In this document: piece by piece, positions 14,757 through 15,122 of the stretch
Position numbering within the stretch: the first letter of the stretch is position 1
Layout: each line of letters opens with the position of its first letter
DNA from: Lachnospiraceae bacterium
GTDB lineage: Bacteria; Bacillota_A; Clostridia; Lachnospirales; Lachnospiraceae
Length of the DNA: 15,122 nt
Direction of reading: 5' to 3'
Assembly (NCBI GenBank): GCA_024690425.1
Contig: JAILCT010000111.1
Location: 1 to 15,122, forward strand
The notes under the pieces: model-generated
Database searches by the model: none
What the model was told of the DNA's origin: nothing
Seen by the model: the letters and a program-made list of their open reading frames with translations, nothing else
Translations under genes and position numbers: made by a program

Positions 14757-14792
14757 GGGGTACCACGAAGCGAAGAGAAGGAGGAAGGAAAA

Positions 14793-15122
14793 ATGCAGAT
14801 AGGATTCATAGGACTTGGAAACATGGGGAGTGCCATGATAGGCGGCATAATCGCCAATAAGGTGGTCAAGGCATCTGATATAACAGGAGCTGATGCAAGT
14901 CCCGAGAGGACGCAGGAGATAGTCGATAAGTTCGGGATCACGGCAGCAGGCTCCAATAATGCGGCCGCAAGGGCAGATATTCTGGTAACTTCGGTAAAAC
15001 CCCAGGTATATGAAGCAGTCATTGAGGATATCAGGGATACGGTCTCTGATGATACGGTCATAATATCCATTGCACCCGGCAAGACACTTTCATGGCTCAG
15101 GGAGAAGTACGGCAAGCCGGTC
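14793..15122 (+). CDS. proC: Pyrroline-5-carboxylate reductase, N-terminal part, 3' truncated by window
   Basis: The last 330 bases are an open frame of 110 codons running off the end of the window. The ATG follows the strong site AGGAGGAAGG by a few bases. The protein begins MQIGFIGLGNMGSAM, a Rossmann dinucleotide-binding loop (GLGNMG). It continues with the ProC-like pattern ADASPER at residues 31-37, ADILVTSVKPQ near 62-72, and VIISIAPGKT at about 89-98. ProC reduces pyrroline-5-carboxylate to proline with NAD(P)H. The only visible neighbour is the RNA methyltransferase, 36 bases upstream, with no terminator between them. The family could be confused with other small NAD(P)-binding oxidoreductases, but the VKPQ motif favours ProC. 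Confidence 0.88.
   Translation, partial: MQIGFIGLGNMGSAMIGGIIANKVVKASDITGADASPERTQEIVDKFGITAAGSNNAAARADILVTSVKPQVYEAVIEDIRDTVSDDTVIISIAPGKTLSWLREKYGKPV

Noticed and set aside
14579..15115. Minus-strand open frame of 178 codons over the methyltransferase end and proC
   Set aside because: Both plus-strand genes have clear motifs and ribosome binding sites. The minus-strand product is a low-complexity Ser/Ala/Ile sequence typical of a shadow frame.

Overview
The window looks like chromosomal DNA from a low-to-mid GC Gram-positive anaerobe, most likely a clostridial Lachnospiraceae. This rests on strong AGGAGG-type ribosome binding sites, vegetative TTGACT-17-TATACT promoters, an S-box leader on metK, a translational preQ1-type leader on queT, the dnaE-pfkA gene pair and the style of the HD-GYP protein. 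The organism assignment is inference; no rRNA marker is present. I see no insertion sequence, prophage, CRISPR array or tRNA. No stretch longer than 300 bases lacks a gene.

Layout. (1) Bases 1-3735: the 3' part of a sugar ABC importer operon. It holds the end of the ATPase (ytfR-like), two permeases (ytfT-like, yjfF-like) and a lipoprotein binding protein (ytfQ-like). The binding protein resembles E. coli YtfQ, so galactofuranose or a related sugar is the best substrate guess. (2) 3738-4820, minus strand: a stand-alone HD-GYP cyclic-di-GMP phosphodiesterase, convergent with ytfQ with only 2 bases between the stop codons. (3) 4821-5020: a divergent control region with two good back-to-back promoters and, facing right, a compact preQ1-II-like riboswitch that would sequester the queT ribosome binding site. 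(4) 5021-7871: queT (queuosine-precursor transporter) followed after 19 bases by a 766-residue aconitase-family hydratase. (5) 7872-9301: promoter, SAM-I riboswitch with terminator/antiterminator, and metK. (6) 9302-9502: metK terminator and a dnaE promoter region containing a perfect 10-bp inverted repeat. (7) 9503-15122: dnaE, pfkA, a SpoU/TrmH-family RNA methyltransferase and the start of proC, all on the plus strand and closely spaced.

Most of the window is housekeeping metabolism and replication. The parts most worth a second look are regulatory or concern unusual residues. They are the preQ1-II-like switch outside its classical lactic-acid-bacterial setting, the queT/aconitase pairing, the altered serine-loop of the hydratase, the inverted repeat before dnaE, and a ytfQ gene that may be expressed from a leaderless internal promoter. 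I did not find a convincing undescribed multi-gene system.
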